Shown here piece after piece: positions 11,931 to 23,807 of a DNA stretch of 64,000 nt. Made by a program: the position numbers and the translations under genes. The number at the start of each line of letters is the position of its first letter. The stretch's first letter is position 1. The notes under the pieces were generated by a model. The model saw only the letters and a list, made by a program, of their open reading frames with translations. It did no database searches and was not told the origin of the DNA. The DNA is taken from assembly GCA_024291935.2 (NCBI GenBank), contig CM044316.1, forward strand, positions 2,906,501-2,970,500. Direction: 5' to 3'. This DNA comes from Okapia johnstoni (lineage: Eukaryota > Chordata > Mammalia > Artiodactyla > Giraffidae).

Positions 11931-13166
11931 AAAACTTTCTTAAATATTCTCAAAGAACTAATGGAAAACATACAACAAGAATTAAAGTAAATCAGGAAAA
12001 TGACCAATAAACAAAATGAAACTGTCAAAACCATACATTATTGAAAGGTGCCAAACAGAAAAGTTGGCATTGAAAAATCTAACAATTGAAATAAAACTTC
12101 ACTAGAAGTGGAAAACAGCAACTCTTAGCAAGCAGAAGAGAAAATTAGTTAACCTAAATATAGGACAATTGAAATTATCAAAAAAATTTAAGGAACAGAA
12201 AAAGAAAAAAACTGAGTAGATGCTAAAGGATCTGTGGAACAGTATAAAATCCACCACTATATGTTATTATCGGATGCCTAGAAGGAGAAGACAGAGAGAA
12301 AAAGGCAGAAAGAATATTTGGAAAGATAATAGCCTGAAACTTCCCGACTTGGTGGAAGATTTGAATCTACTAATCCAAGAAGTTCAACAAACTCCAAGTA
12401 GAATAAAATCAAAGAGGGCCCCTTTGTAGACACACTATAATTAAACTTTCAAAAACTAAAGAGAAACAGAATTTTGAAAGGAGCAAAACAGAAGCAACTT
12501 GTCCTCAATAAGAGCAATAAATGATTCTCATTAAAAACAACAACAACTAAGGAGATCAGAAGACAACAGAATAACACAAGGTGCTGAAATGAAGAGCTGT
12601 CTACTGGGAAGTCTATATATGGCAACAATGTCCCTAACAATGAGAACTTAGATGTTCTCAGATAATTAAGACATAACGGTTTGGTACTATTAAATCTTCC
12701 CTAAAAGAAAGGCTATAAGGAGTTCTGGTGAAAATGAAACTACAAAGACAGTAACTCAAAACTACATGAAGAAATTTTTCAAAATCCTGGTGAAGGTAAA
12801 TATTTGGGCAAGTGTAAAAATCCTTATTGTCATCTTTTTGGTTTGTAATTCCACTTTTTATTTTCTACAGAATTTTAAAGACAAATTCATAAAGTAATTT
12901 AAAATACATGTTTGAGGCACACAGTGTACAAAGATGTGACTTGTACAGTTTCTGTATGCTATTGAGGTTAAACTGGTATCAGTTCAAACTAGATTGTTAT
13001 AAATGTGGCATATTAAATGTAATCTCCATGGCAAAAACAAACTAAACTGTCTAAAAATATACACATTAAGTGTGAAGGGTTTAAAACAGCTCACTATAAA
13101 AGATTAACTAAGCACAAAAGAAATCAGTATTGGCGGAAATAAGGGACAAAAAGATTTAAAACTTAA

Positions 13167-13494
13167 AAGAAATAGCACATGATGGAAGTAAGTTCTTACT
13201 ACAAGCAATTAGTTTAAATGTAAATGGGTTAAACTCTCCAATCAAAGGACAGAGAGTGGCAGAATTAATTTTGAAAAATCCAGCTATATGCTGTCTATGA
13301 GACTCATTTTAGATTCAAGGATACAAAAATAAGAAATAGCACACGATGGAAGTAAGTTCTTACTACAAGCAATTAGTTTAAATGTAAATGGGTTAAACTC
13401 TCCAATCAAAGGACAGAGAGTGGCAGAATTAATTTTGAAAAATCCAGCTATATGCTGTCTATGAGACTCATTTTAGATTCAAGGATACGAAAAT
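13167..13494 (+). repeat. 164-bp tandem duplication inside L1 ORF2
   Basis: Copy 1 is 13167-13330 and copy 2 is 13331-13494, both starting 'aagaaatagcaca'. I count only about two differences (cacat/cacac near the start, gatacaaaaa/gatacgaaaa near the end). The surrounding L1 is far more diverged from an intact L1, so the duplication is much younger than the element. The period is 164, not a multiple of 3. Confidence 0.97.
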
Positions 13495-13803
13495 ATGGAA
13501 AATGAAAGGGTAAAAAAAGGATATTTTACACAAATACTAATACCAAAGAAAGTGGGAAGGCTATACTAATTTCAGACAAAATAGACTTCAAGTCAAAACT
13601 GTTATAAGAAACAAATAAAGGTATTATATACTGATAAAAGAAATAATCATTTCATTAAGTTTTGTTTATAATTAATACATTCATCAAACAAAATATGAAG
13701 CAAACATTGGCAGAATTGAAGTGGGGGAACAGACAGTTCCACAGTAGTAGTTATAGATCCAATACCACACTTTCAATAACATGTGGAACAAGAACATTAT
13801 AAG

Positions 13804-13875
13804 GAAATAGAGGACTTGAACAACATTATAAGCCAATTAGAAATAGAGGACGTGAACAACATTATTAACCAATTA
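13804..13875 (+). repeat. 36-bp tandem duplication inside L1 ORF2
   Basis: Two adjacent 36-base copies (13804-13839, 13840-13875) differ at three or so positions. In the open frame starting at 13783 they give EIEDLNNIISQL and EIEDVNNIINQL, a 12-residue repeat that keeps the frame. Confidence 0.93.
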
Positions 13876-14889
13876 GACCTGACAGACATTTATATAATAC
13901 TTCACCCAACAACAGTGGAATATACATTCTTCTCAAGTAGGCATGGGACAAAGTCCAGGGCAGAATACATAAGTTAGTCATGAAACAAGTCAGTAAATTT
14001 TAAAATACTGAAATCATGTAAACTGTGTTCTCTGAACACAATGGAATAAAGCTAGAAATCAATAACAGAAAGATAACTTAAAAAAAATGGAAATTAAACA
14101 ATACATTCTGGAAAAACCAACAAGTCAAAGAAGAAATCACAAGAGCAAGCACTCAGAGAAGAATGAATGAAAACACAGCATATGAAACTTATAAGATGCA
14201 ACAAATACAGTGCTCAGAGGGGAATTTAAAAATATAATTCCTGTATTACAAAAGAAGAAAAATCTTCTATTAATAACCTAACCTTGCCCCCTTGTGAAGC
14301 TGAGAGAAAGGCATGATAAACTCAAAGCTAGCAGATGGAGGAAGCAAAAAACAGAAAGGAAAAAAAAAGTACAATCAATCAAACCAAAGTTTCATTGAAA
14401 ATATAAACAAAACTGGCAAACCTTTAGCTAGACTGATAAAGAAAAAAAGAGAAGATACAAATCACCTAAATCAGAAGTCAAAGTGGAGGAATTTACTATT
14501 GGTCTCAGAAAAATAAAAACTAATTATAAGAGAATGCTATGACAAATTATACTCCAACAAATAAGATAACTTCAATGAAAGACAATTCCTAGAAACATGC
14601 AAATAGTCTAATCTGACAGAAGAAGAAATAGGAAATTTCAGCAGATTCTTGACAGAAAGATTAGTTCAGTAAAAATGTTTAACAATGAAAATCTAGTATA
14701 GTACCATATGGATTCATTAGTGAATTCTATCTAACGTTTAAAGAATTAACACCATTCTTCTCATACTTCCCAAAAAATGCAAGATAAGGGAACACTTTAT
14801 AACTCATCCTATAAAGCTGGCATTACCCTGATACCAAATCCAAAAACATTATAAGAAAAAAAAAAAGATCATATACTTGAAAGTATAGA

Positions 14890-16019
14890 TTCCTGGGCAC
14901 TTACTCCAGCTCCTCGTACTTAAGCGCTGCTCTTCACTAAGACAGTGCTGTGATTGTCAAGGAAAATGCACACACTTACAAGGAATGGAGCCATCTTGGA
15001 CCCAACCTCAGGGCTCTGCTCCAGCACCTTGGGCCCTGCTCCTGCTCCTCATGGGGTAATGACTGCCACTGAGGACAGGAGAGTTCCAGGCTCACACCTG
15101 GCTCTGGTTCGAGCCCCTCCATCTCCAGCCATAGTCCCAGCAAGGTGGTAGCCACCAGCACACCCTGCGTGACTCATGCTTAATTCAGATCCAGATCTCC
15201 TACCAAAGACACTGGACACATGCTAACTGAATAGGGATGATCTCATAAGAAGATACTCCGTTAAGACTAGAATAGATAACTGTTTTCACCTAATTTCATA
15301 GACAAAAAGTTAAAATGAGAAACATAGGAATATGTTTCAAATGAAAAATCAAGGAATAAGACCCTAAAAAATGCTAATGAAACAGAGATAAATAATTCAT
15401 CAGGTGAGTTCAAAGTAATAGTAATAAGCTAAGAGAACTTGGGAAAAGAATAAACAGAGTGAGAATTTTAACAAGGAACTAGAAAATGTAAAAAGGACCA
15501 GTTAGAGCTGAAGAATACAATAACTAAAATGGACGAGAAGGGAATAACATCAGACTAGGTAATACAGAAGAATGCAAGATAGAACTAATGAAATCATACA
15601 ATCAGAACAGAAAAATGAAAATAAATTTTAACGAGGATAGTTTAAGGGACCTCTAAAATAATGTCAAGTACACTAATATTTGCATTTAGGGGTTCCAAAA
15701 CAAGAAGAGAGAGAAAAGGGTAGAAAGTTAAGTTGATGAAATTACAGCTGAAAAATTCCTGAGGCTGAAGAAGGAAACATTTTCCAGGTATAGGAAGCAC
15801 AGAGTCCCATACAAGATGAACCCAAAGAGGTTCACACTAAGACATACCATAACTAAACTGGCAAAAGTTAAAGATAATGGGAGAATTTTAAAGGCAGCAA
15901 AAGAAATACAAGTAGTCACATATAAAGGAATTCCCTATAAGGCTATATGTGGTTGTCCTGCACAAATTTTGCAAGCCAGAAGGGAGTGGCATCATATATT
16001 TATTTAAAGTACTGAAAGT
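14890..16019 (+). mobile_element. Second old L1: probable 5' UTR and ORF1 N-terminal part
   Basis: 14890-15230 is GC-rich and plausibly L1 5' UTR. From 15250 an ORF1-like region runs to 16019: a coiled-coil-like K/E/N-rich stretch at 15400-15560, and 'ctaaactggcaaaagttaaag' at 15851, matching the 'IIKLAKVK' part. The ORF1 body resumes at 17565 after a compound insertion. Confidence 0.65.
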
Positions 16020-16255
16020 AAGGCTTCCCTGGTGGTCCAATGGCTAAGATTCCACACTCTGAATGCAGGGGGCTCAGGTTCAATCCCTGGTCAGGGAACT
16101 AGATCCCACGTGCTGCAACGAAGACTTCACATGCTATAACTAAGAGTTAGCATGCCACAACTAAAAGATTCCACATGCCACAACCAAAGATCCCACATGC
16201 TGCAACTAAGACCTGGCACAGCCAAGTAAAAAACTAAATAAAAATAAATGTTTTT
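16020..16255 (+). mobile_element. CHR-type tRNA-derived SINE
   Basis: It starts 'aaggcttccctggtggtccaatgg' with B-box-like 'ggttcaatccctgg', then shows the repeated 'catgc.acaactaa' body typical of the cetartiodactyl CHR family. The tail is A-rich. Its right TSD is displaced to 17565 by the L1 inserted in the tail. Confidence 0.85.
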
Positions 16256-17564
16256 AAAATATATTTATTTGTCTATTTTTTTACTTTACAATATTGTATT
16301 GGTTTTGCCATACATTGACATGAATCCGCCATGGGTGTACATGTGTTCCCCTTTCAGAACCCCCCTCCCACCTCCCTCCCCATCCCATCCCTCCGGGTCA
16401 TCCCAGTGCTCCAGCCCCAAGCACCCTGTATCATGAATCGAACCTGGACTGGCGATTCGTTTCACATATGATATTTTACATGCTTCATTGCCATTCTCTC
16501 ATATCATCCTGCCCTCGCCCTCTCCCATAGAGTCCATAACACTGTTCTATTTATCTGTGTCTCTTTTGATGTCTTACATACAGGGTTATCTTTACCGATT
16601 GACTAAATACCATATATATGTGTTAGTATACTGTATTGGTGTTTTTCTTTCTGGCTTACTTCACTCTGTATAATAGGCTCCAGTTTCATCCACCTCATTA
16701 GAACTGATTCGAATGTATTCTTTTTAATGGCTGAGTAATATTCCGTTGTGTATATGTACCACAGCTTCCTTATCCATTCGTCTGCTGATGGACATCTAGG
16801 TTGTTTCCATGTCCTGGCTATTATAAACAGTGCTGTGATGAACATTGGGGTACACGTGTCTCTTTCAATTCTGGTTTCCTCGGTGTGTATACCCAGCAGT
16901 GGGATTGCTGGGTATACACAGTTCTATTTCCAGTTCTATTTCTGGTTTTTTGAGGAGTCTCCACACTGTTCTCCATAGTGGCTGTACTAGTTTGCATTCC
17001 CACCAACAGTGTAAGAGGGTTCCCTTTTCTCCAAACCCTCTCGAGCATTTATTGCTTGTAGACTTTTGGATAGCAGCCATTCTGACTGGCATGAAATGGT
17101 ACCTCACTGTGGTTTTGATTTGCATTTCTCTGATAATGAGTGATGTTGAGCATCTTTTCATGTGTTTGTTAGCCATCTGTATGTCTTCTTTAGAGAAATG
17201 TCTGTTTAGTTCTTTGGCCCATTTTTTGATTGGGTCGTTTATTTTTCTGGAATTGAGCTGCAGGGGTTGCTTGTATATTTTTGAGATTAATTGTTTGTCC
17301 ATTGCTTCGTTTGCTATTATTTTCCCCCATTCCGAAGGCTGTCTTTTCACCTTGCTTATAGTTTCCTTTGTTGTGCAGAAGCTTTTAATTTTAATTAGGT
17401 ACCATTTGTTTATTTTTGCTTTTATTTCCATTACTCTGGGCAGTGGGTCATAGAGGATCCTGCTGTGGTTTATGTCAGAGAGTTTTGCCTATGTTTTCCT
17501 CTAGGAGTTTTATAGTTTCTGGTCTTACGTTTAGATCTTTAATCCATTTTGAGTTTATTTTTTT
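16256..17564 (-). mobile_element. 5'-truncated L1, antisense, with long open ORF2 C-terminus
   Basis: The 3' UTR (16260-16600) is followed on the minus strand by the ORF2 C-terminal part. An open frame at 16865-17431 (188 codons) contains '[18 protein letters not shown]', '[16 protein letters not shown]', and the Cys-rich '[17 protein letters not shown]' typical of the L1 ORF2 end. The last ~60 residues to the stop are read in another frame (16603-16845). It resembles the L1 at 42606-44861 closely. It sits in the SINE tail at 16255. Confidence 0.92.
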
Positions 17565-18685
17565 TTTAAAGTACTGAAAGGGAAAAACTTACAACCTAGG
17601 ATACTCTACTTCAAGGTTATCTATCATTCAGAACTGAAGAAGAGCTGAAGATTTTTTCAGACAAGCAAAAACTAGAAGAGTTCATCACTACTAAACTGAT
17701 CTTACAAGAAATGCTAAAGGGTATTTAAATGGAAGAGAAAAGACTACAAGAAGTAAGAATTTATATGAAAGGGAAAAAAATCCCACTAGTAAAGGCAAAT
17801 ATATATTAATAGCAAAGGCTGTGATCAACCACTTAAACTAATAGGAAGGTTTAGAGATGAAAATTTTAAAATCAACTAAAACAACAGAGCATGAGATGGT
17901 TGGATGGCATCACTGACTCGATGGACATGAGTTCAAGCAAGCTCCAGGAGTTGGTGATGGGCAGGGAAGCCTGGCATGCCTCAGTCCATGCAGTCACAAA
18001 GAGGTGGACACAGCTGAGCGACTGAACTGAACTGATAACTATAATAAACAAGGAATAGACATGAAGATGTGAAAAACACAAAACACAGGTGAAAGCAGTA
18101 AAACAAACAAAAAAGTAGATCTTTTATAATGTGCTTGAATTGAATTGACTATGAGTTTGAGCCAGTAAATATAGTCATAGGTCAAAATAAATGGTAATCA
18201 CAAATCAAAAACCTACAATAGACACACAAAAACTATAGAGAAAAGAATACTAAAGAAAACCATCAAACCACAAGGGAAGAGACAAAAAAAAATAATAACA
18301 GAGAAGAACTAAAAAACAACCAAAAAAAACAAGTAACAAAATGACAAAAAGTACATACCTATCAATAATCACTTTAAATATCAATACACTAATGTTCCCA
18401 CCAAAAGACAGAAAGGAGCTAATTGGATGAAAAACAAGACTCATCTATATATAGCCTACAAGAAACTCACTTCAGAGCTAAAGACACACAGAGACTGAAA
18501 GTGAGGGGATGGAAAAAGTTTTTCCACACAAATGGAACCCAAAAGAATACTGGGGTGGCAGTACTGACAACAGAAAAAGAAAACTTTGAATAAAAGTCTA
18601 TGACAAAAGACCAAGAAGGGCATTATACAATAAAGGGATCGATACAAGAGGATATAATGTTTGTTAACATTCATGCACCTAATAT
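17565..18685 (+). mobile_element. Continuation of old L1: ORF1 C-terminus and start of ORF2
   Basis: 17565-17760 has the ORF1 C-terminal pattern ('ggatactctacttcaaggttatc', 'ttacaagaaatgctaaaggg'). 18340-18685 has the ORF2 start ('acactaatgttcccaccaaaagac', 'ctacaagaaactcacttcag', 'aaagactgaaagtgagggg'). A BovB tail lies at 17881-18037. Confidence 0.75.
17881..18037 (+). mobile_element. BovB 3' tail fragment
   Basis: It runs from 'gcatgagatggttggatggcatcac' to 'ctgagcgactgaactgaactga', the terminal ~155 bases of BovB, sense strand. Confidence 0.9.
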
Positions 18686-18891
18686 GTGTGTATATCAGTT
18701 GCTCAATTGTGTCCAACTCTGTGACCCCATGGACTGTAGCCCCTCAGGCTCTTCTGTCCATGGAGTTCTCCAGGCAAGAAAATTGGAGTGGGTAGCCATT
18801 CTCTTCTCCAGGGGATCTTCCCAACCCAGGAATCGAACCTGGGTCTCCGGTATCACAGGTGGACTCTACTGTCTGAGCCACCAGGGAAGCC
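18686..18891 (-). mobile_element. Bov-tA SINE with TSD
   Basis: The inverted tRNA-like head ends the copy ('tgtctgagccaccagggaagccc'). The TSD is CATGCACCTAATAT at 18672-18685 and CATGAACCTAATAT at 18892-18905, with one mismatch. Confidence 0.92.
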
Positions 18892-18904
18892 CATGAACCT
18901 AATA

Positions 18905-19090
18905 TAGTACTGTGCTGTTTCTGGATGGAACGTTCTATAGCTAGCTATTATGTCCATCTGGTCTAATGTGTCATTGAAAGGCCATTGTTTCTTTATTGAT
19001 ATCTGTCTGATTGTAACTGGGGTGTTATAGTCCCCTACTATTATTTTATCATTGCCAACTTCTCCCTTTCAGTCTGTTAGTATTTGTTTT
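18905..19090 (-). mobile_element. L1 ORF2 fragment, antisense
   Basis: 'gggtgttatagtcccctactattattttatc' is the reversed L1 ORF2 endonuclease segment. It lies opposite to the L1 on either side, so it is a separate insertion or a local inversion. Confidence 0.65.
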
Positions 19091-20160
19091 ATAGATTTAG
19101 TTTAACAAATTTAAGATGATAGAAATTATATCAAACCTCTTTTCTGACCATAAAGGTATGAAACTAGAAATCAATTACAGGAAGAAAAATAGTAAAAACA
19201 CAAACACATGGAGACTAAACAACATGCTATTAAAAAGCAACGGGTAAATGAAGAAAGTAAAGATGAAATAAGAAAATACCTCAAGACAAATAAAAATAAA
19301 ACAATTTTTCAAGATCTATGGTATGCAGCAGAAGTAAATCTAAGAGGGAAATTTATACCTGTAGAAACAAGAAAAATCTCAAACTACTTATCATCTAAAG
19401 GAATTATAAAAAGAAGAAAAACAAAACCCAAAGTCATCAGAAGAAAGGAAATAATAAAGGCCAGAATAGAAAAGAATGAAATACAGACAAAAATAGAAAA
19501 GATCAAGGAAACCAAGAGCTATTTTTTTGAAATGATAAAAAAAATTAATAAGTGTTTAACCAGGTTCAGTAGGAAAAAAAAGAAAGAGGACCCAAATAAT
19601 CAAAATGAAAGAGGAAAAATTACAAATGATATCACAGAGATACAAAAAAATTAAAACAGAACACTATGAAAGGTATATGCCAACAAATTGGACACCCTAG
19701 GAAAAAATGGATAATTTGAAAAAAAACATGCAACTTTCCAAAACTGAATCAGGAAGAAATAGAAAATCTGAAGAGACTGATCACTAGTAGTGAAACTGAA
19801 TTAGTAATGCAAAACTCCCAGGAGGCAAAAGTCAAAGACTGAACAGTTTCACAGCTGAAGAGTTAATACCTATTATTCTCCAACCATTCAAAAAAATTGA
19901 GGAGGAGAAAACACTATTGCATTCATTCTACAAGACCACCATTTTCCTGATATCAAAACCAAAGACATTATAAAAATGAAAATTACTGGACAATATCCTG
20001 ATGAATATAGATACAAAAATCCTCAGTGTATTAGCCAACTGAATTCAACAGTATGTAAAAAATATCAAACCACGATCAAAAGAAATTAATTACAAGGATA
20101 CAAGGATGGTTCAATATCTGCAGATGGTTCAATATCAATGTGATATACCACATTAACAAG

Positions 20161-20278
20161 TGCTAAGTCACTTCAGTCATGTCTGACTATTTGCAACCCC
20201 ATGGACTGTAGCCTGCCAGGTTTCTCTGTCCACGGGGATTCTCCAGGCAAGAATACTGGAGTAGGTTCCCATGCCCTC
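20161..20278 (-). mobile_element. Bov-A monomer SINE with TSD
   Basis: A single antisense Bov-A unit ('gctaagtcacttcagtcatgtc...ccaggcaagaatactggag'). The TSD TACCACATTAACAA lies at 20146-20159 and 20279-20292. Confidence 0.9.
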
Positions 20279-20554
20279 CTACCACATTAACAAAAGGAAG
20301 GATAAAAACCACAAGATCATCTCAATAGACACAGAAAAAGCATTTGACAAAATTCAAAATCCATTTATGATAAAAACTCCCTTCAAAGTTAGTATATAGA
20401 GGACATATCTCAATATAATAAACGCTAGTTATGAGAAACCAACAGCTAATGCCATGCTCAATGCTAAAAAGCTGAAAGTTTTTCCTCTAAAATCAGGAAT
20501 AAGACAAAGATGTCCAATCTTTCCTCTTTTGTTTGACATAGTATTGAAAGTCCT

Positions 20555-20741
20555 ATGGGAAAGATTGAAGGCAGGAGGATAAGGGAATGACAGAGGATAA
20601 GATGGTTGGATGGCATCACCAACTCGATGGACATGAGTTTGAGCAAGCTCCAGGAGTTGGTGATGGACAGGGAAGCCTGGCATGCTGCGTCCATGGAGTT
20701 GCAAAGAGTCGGATATGACTGAGTGACTGAACTGACTGATT
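20555..20741 (+). mobile_element. BovB 3' tail fragment with probable TSD
   Basis: It runs from 'gggaaagattgaaggc' to 'gactgagtgactgaactgac', the last ~180 bases of BovB. 'ttgaaagtccta' at about 20543 and 'ctggaagtccta' at about 20743 look like a diverged TSD. Confidence 0.85.
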
Positions 20742-20960
20742 GCCTGGAAGTCCTAGTCACAGAGGCCAGACAAGAAAAGAAATAAAAAGTATCCAAACTG
20801 GATGGGAAGAAGTAAAACTGTCACTATTTCAGATGACATGATTTATACAAAACCCCAATGTCTCTACCAAAAAAACTATTAGAATTAATAAAGGAATTCA
20901 GTAAAGCTGAAGGATACAAGATTAATATAAAGAAACCCATTGTTTTTCTTTCTTAAAAAT

Positions 20961-21445
20961 TCCACTAAAATTTAACATATTAGTAATTTTTAAATTAAAG
21001 TATAGTTCATTTACACTATTATATTAGTTTCAGGTGTACAGCATCGTGATTCAGTATTTTACAGATTATACTGCATTAAAATTTATTACAAAAATAGTTA
21101 TTACAAGATAGTGACTGAAATTCCTTGTACTATACAATATATCCTTGTTGCGTATCTATTTTATATCCCTTTATCTTATATTTCTAATTTGCCACTTCCC
21201 TTTCTCTAATCCTTTGGTAACCACTAGTTTGTTTTCTAAATCAGTGAGTTTGTTTCCATTTTGCATATATTCATTGGTAGTATTTTTTAGATTCCACACA
21301 TTAGGAATATGACTCACACAGTATTTGTCTTTCTGTGTATAAATTATTTAACTAAGCATAATATTCTCTAGATCCATCCACATTGCTGGAAATAGCAGAA
21401 TTTCATTCACTTTCATGGCTGAGTATACACAAACACACACACACG
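20961..21445 (-). mobile_element. L1 3' end, antisense, old subfamily
   Basis: 'aattaaagtatagttcatttacac...gtttcaggtgtacag' and the later 'catccacattgctggaaatagcag' are the reversed 3' UTR and last ORF2 codons of an older L1. It ends in a short (AC)n. Confidence 0.75.
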
Positions 21446-21448
21446 TAT

Positions 21449-22470
21449 GTTGTGATCCACACAATCAAAGGCTGTATAAACAACAATGAAATATTCTTAA
21501 AGAGATGGAAGTATCAGACCACCATACCTGTCTCCTGAGAAACTTGTATGTGGGTCAAGAAGCAACAGTTAGAACTGGACATGGGACAACTGACTGATTC
21601 AAAATTGGGAAAGGAGTATGACAAGGTTGTATATTATCACCTTGCTTATTTAACTTATATGCAAAGTACATTGTGCAAAATGCCAGGCTGGATGAATCAC
21701 AAACTGGAATCAAGATTGCTGGAACAAACATCAACAACCTCAGATATGCAGATGATACCACTCTAATGGAAGAAAGCAAAGAGGAACTAAAGAGTCTCTT
21801 GGTGAGGGTGAAGGGGGAGAGTGAAAAAGCTCTCTTGAAACTAAATATTCAAAAAACGAAGATCATGGCATCTGGCCCCATCACTTCATGGCAAATGGAA
21901 GGGATAAAGTGGAAGCAGTGACAGAATTTATTTTCTTGGGCTCCGAAATCACTGTGGATGGTGACTGAAGCCATGAAATTAAGACATTTGCTCCTTGGAA
22001 GGAAAATCATGACAAACCTAGACAGCATGTTAAAAAGCAGAGACATCACCTTGCCAACAAAGTCCATATGTTTCCAGTGATGTACAAATGTGAGAGTTGG
22101 ACCATAAAGAAGGCTGAGCACTAAAGAACTGATGCTTTTGAACTGTGGTACTGGAGAAGACTCTTTGAGAGTCCCTTGGACTGCAAGGGGATCAAACCAG
22201 TCAATCCTAAAGGAAATCAACCTTGAGTATTCACTGAAGCTGAAGCTCCAATACTTTGGCCACCTGATGCAAGGAGCCAACTTACTGGAAAAGATTGAAA
22301 GCTAAAGGGGAAGGAGGCAGCTGAGGATGAGATGGTTAGATAGTATCACTGACTCAATGGACATGAATCTGAGAAAACTCTGGGAGATAGTGAAGGACAA
22401 AGGAGCCTGGAATGCTGTTGTCCATGAGGTTGCAAAGAGTCAGACATGACTTAGTGACTGAACAACAACA
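21449..22470 (+). mobile_element. BovB LINE with a short 5' inversion
   Basis: The sense body (21480-22470) covers the RT C-terminal half to the 3' end: 'LRYADDTTLMEESKEEL' (RT motif C, YADD) at 21739, then 'LNIQKTKIMASGPITSW' at 21842, ending 'agtgactgaacaacaaca'. The first 26 bases (21449-21474) are the reverse complement of the segment that normally precedes this point in BovB. Several frameshifts make it inactive. Confidence 0.88.
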
Positions 22471-22471
22471 A

Positions 22472-22474
<3 letters not shown>

Positions 22475-22522
<48 letters not shown>
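22475..22522. repeat. (TG)24 microsatellite
   Basis: An uninterrupted TG run lies between the BovB 3' end and the next Bov-tA head. Confidence 0.97.
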
Positions 22523-22523
<1 letters not shown>

Positions 22524-22718
22524 CTCAGCAGTAAAGAATCTGCCTGCAGTGTGGAAGACCTAGGTTCGATCCCTGGGTCGGGAAGATCCCCTGGAGGAGG
22601 GCATGGCAATGCACTCTAGTATTCTTGTCTGGAGAATTCCCATGGACAGAGGAGCCTTGAGGGCTGCAGTCCATGGGGTTGCAAAGATTCGGACACAACT
22701 GAGTGACTAAGCACAGCA
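22523..22718 (+). mobile_element. Bov-tA SINE lacking its first bases
   Basis: The head starts inside the tRNA-like part ('ggctcagcagtaaagaatctg') directly after the TG run. It ends 'cacaactgagtgactaagcacagc'. Confidence 0.88.
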
Positions 22719-22828
22719 CAACATGGTCATACTACCCAAAGTCATTACAGATTTAATGCAACCCTCACCAAAATACCCATGATATTTTTCGCAGAACTAG
22801 AACAGATAATCCTAAAATTTATATGAAG

Positions 22829-22829
<1 letters not shown>

Positions 22830-22874
<45 letters not shown>
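22830..22874. repeat. (CA)n microsatellite
   Basis: About 22 CA units lie inside L1 ORF2 sequence. Confidence 0.96.
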
Positions 22875-22875
<1 letters not shown>

Positions 22876-23496
22876 AAATAGCCAGGGCAGTGTTGAGAAA
22901 AGGGAACAAAGTTATAAGTATCATGGTGGCTGACTTTAGACTATACTACAAAGTTTCAGTACTCAAACAGTATGGTACTGGCACATAAAACAGGCACATA
23001 GATCAATGGAAAACAATAGAAGACCCAGAAATAAATCCACACACTTATGGTCAATTAACCTACAACAAAGGAGGCAAAAATATACAATGGGGAAAAGGCC
23101 ATCTTCAATAAATGGTACTGGGAAATTGGAATAGCTGCATGTAAAATAATGAAATTATTAAAACATTTTCTCATACCACATATGAAAATAAACTGAAAAT
23201 TGATTAAAGACTTAAACGTAAGACCTGAAACCACAAAACTCCTAAAAGAGAATATACGCAGAACACTCTTTGACATGAATTATAGCAATAGTGTTTTGGG
23301 CTTGTCTCTTTAGGAAAGAAAGGAAAATAAAAAATAAGCAAATGAAATCTAGTTAAACTTAAAAGTTTTAGCAAGATAAAGGATACCACTTAAGAAAGTT
23401 ACAAAATGAAGAGACATCCTACTGAATGAGAGAAAATATTTGCAAGTAATATGTCCTATAAGTGTTAATATCCAAGATATGTAATAGCTTATACAA

Positions 23497-23551
23497 CTAT
23501 ATATATCTATTTATATCTATATCTATCTATATGTATATCTCCTATCTATCT
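23497..23551. repeat. (TATC)n-like simple repeat
   Basis: Imperfect TATC/TATA units lie inside L1 ORF2 sequence. Confidence 0.85.
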
Positions 23552-23807
23552 AAATTCAATTTAAGAATGGACAGAAGACCTGAACTGACATTTTCCCTAA
23601 GGAAACACACAAATGGCCAACACGCACATGAAAAGATGCTCAACATCGCTAATCATCAGAGAAATGCAAAGCAAAACCACAGTGAAATACCACCTCACAC
23701 CTGTCAGAATGGCTATCATCCACAAGATCATGTTAATAAAGACCATCAATGAAGCTGAACAGAACAGAAAAAAAGAAACAATATAAATAAAGGTGGTTTA
23801 AGATGAC

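Larger units (their letters stand above)
11931..14880 (+). mobile_element. Old L1: ORF1 remnant and 5' half of ORF2
   Basis: ORF1-like sequence runs from about 11930 to 12700, with 'gaagttcaacaaactccaag' at 12378 echoing the 'eaqqtp' segment of ORF1. ORF2-like sequence follows to about 14870: endonuclease-region 'ctctccaatcaaaggacag', then 'caacattataagccaattag' and 'tcacccaacaaca', then 'aatgctatgacaaattatactcc' near 14530. All frames are broken. Two internal tandem duplications are listed separately. Confidence 0.8.
19095..20960 (+). mobile_element. Old L1 ORF2, endonuclease end to RT core
   Basis: An open frame of 148 codons at 19208-19654 holds the region between the endonuclease and RT ('TFWNTYK'-type context replaced by lysine-rich sequence; 'RKISNYLSSKGIIKRRKTKP'). 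The RT context follows: 'atatcctgatgaatatagatac' at 19993, 'aaaagcatttgacaaaattca' at 20335 (motif A), and 'tcagatgacatgatttataca' at 20829 (the F-A-D-D box reads decayed). Two Bov insertions interrupt it. Confidence 0.8.
22719..23757 (+). mobile_element. Old L1 ORF2 C-terminal part
   Basis: The order matches L1: 'actacccaaagtcattacagatttaatgc' (22730), 'cagtatggtactggcacat' (22968), 'aacctgaaaccacaaaactcc' region (23220), 'agatgctcaacatcgctaatcatcag' (23634). No open frame exceeds 100 codons. Confidence 0.85.

Noticed and set aside
22475..22874. CRISPR-like repeat arrays
   Set aside because: The short repeats are dinucleotide microsatellites without spacers, and the DNA is mammalian.
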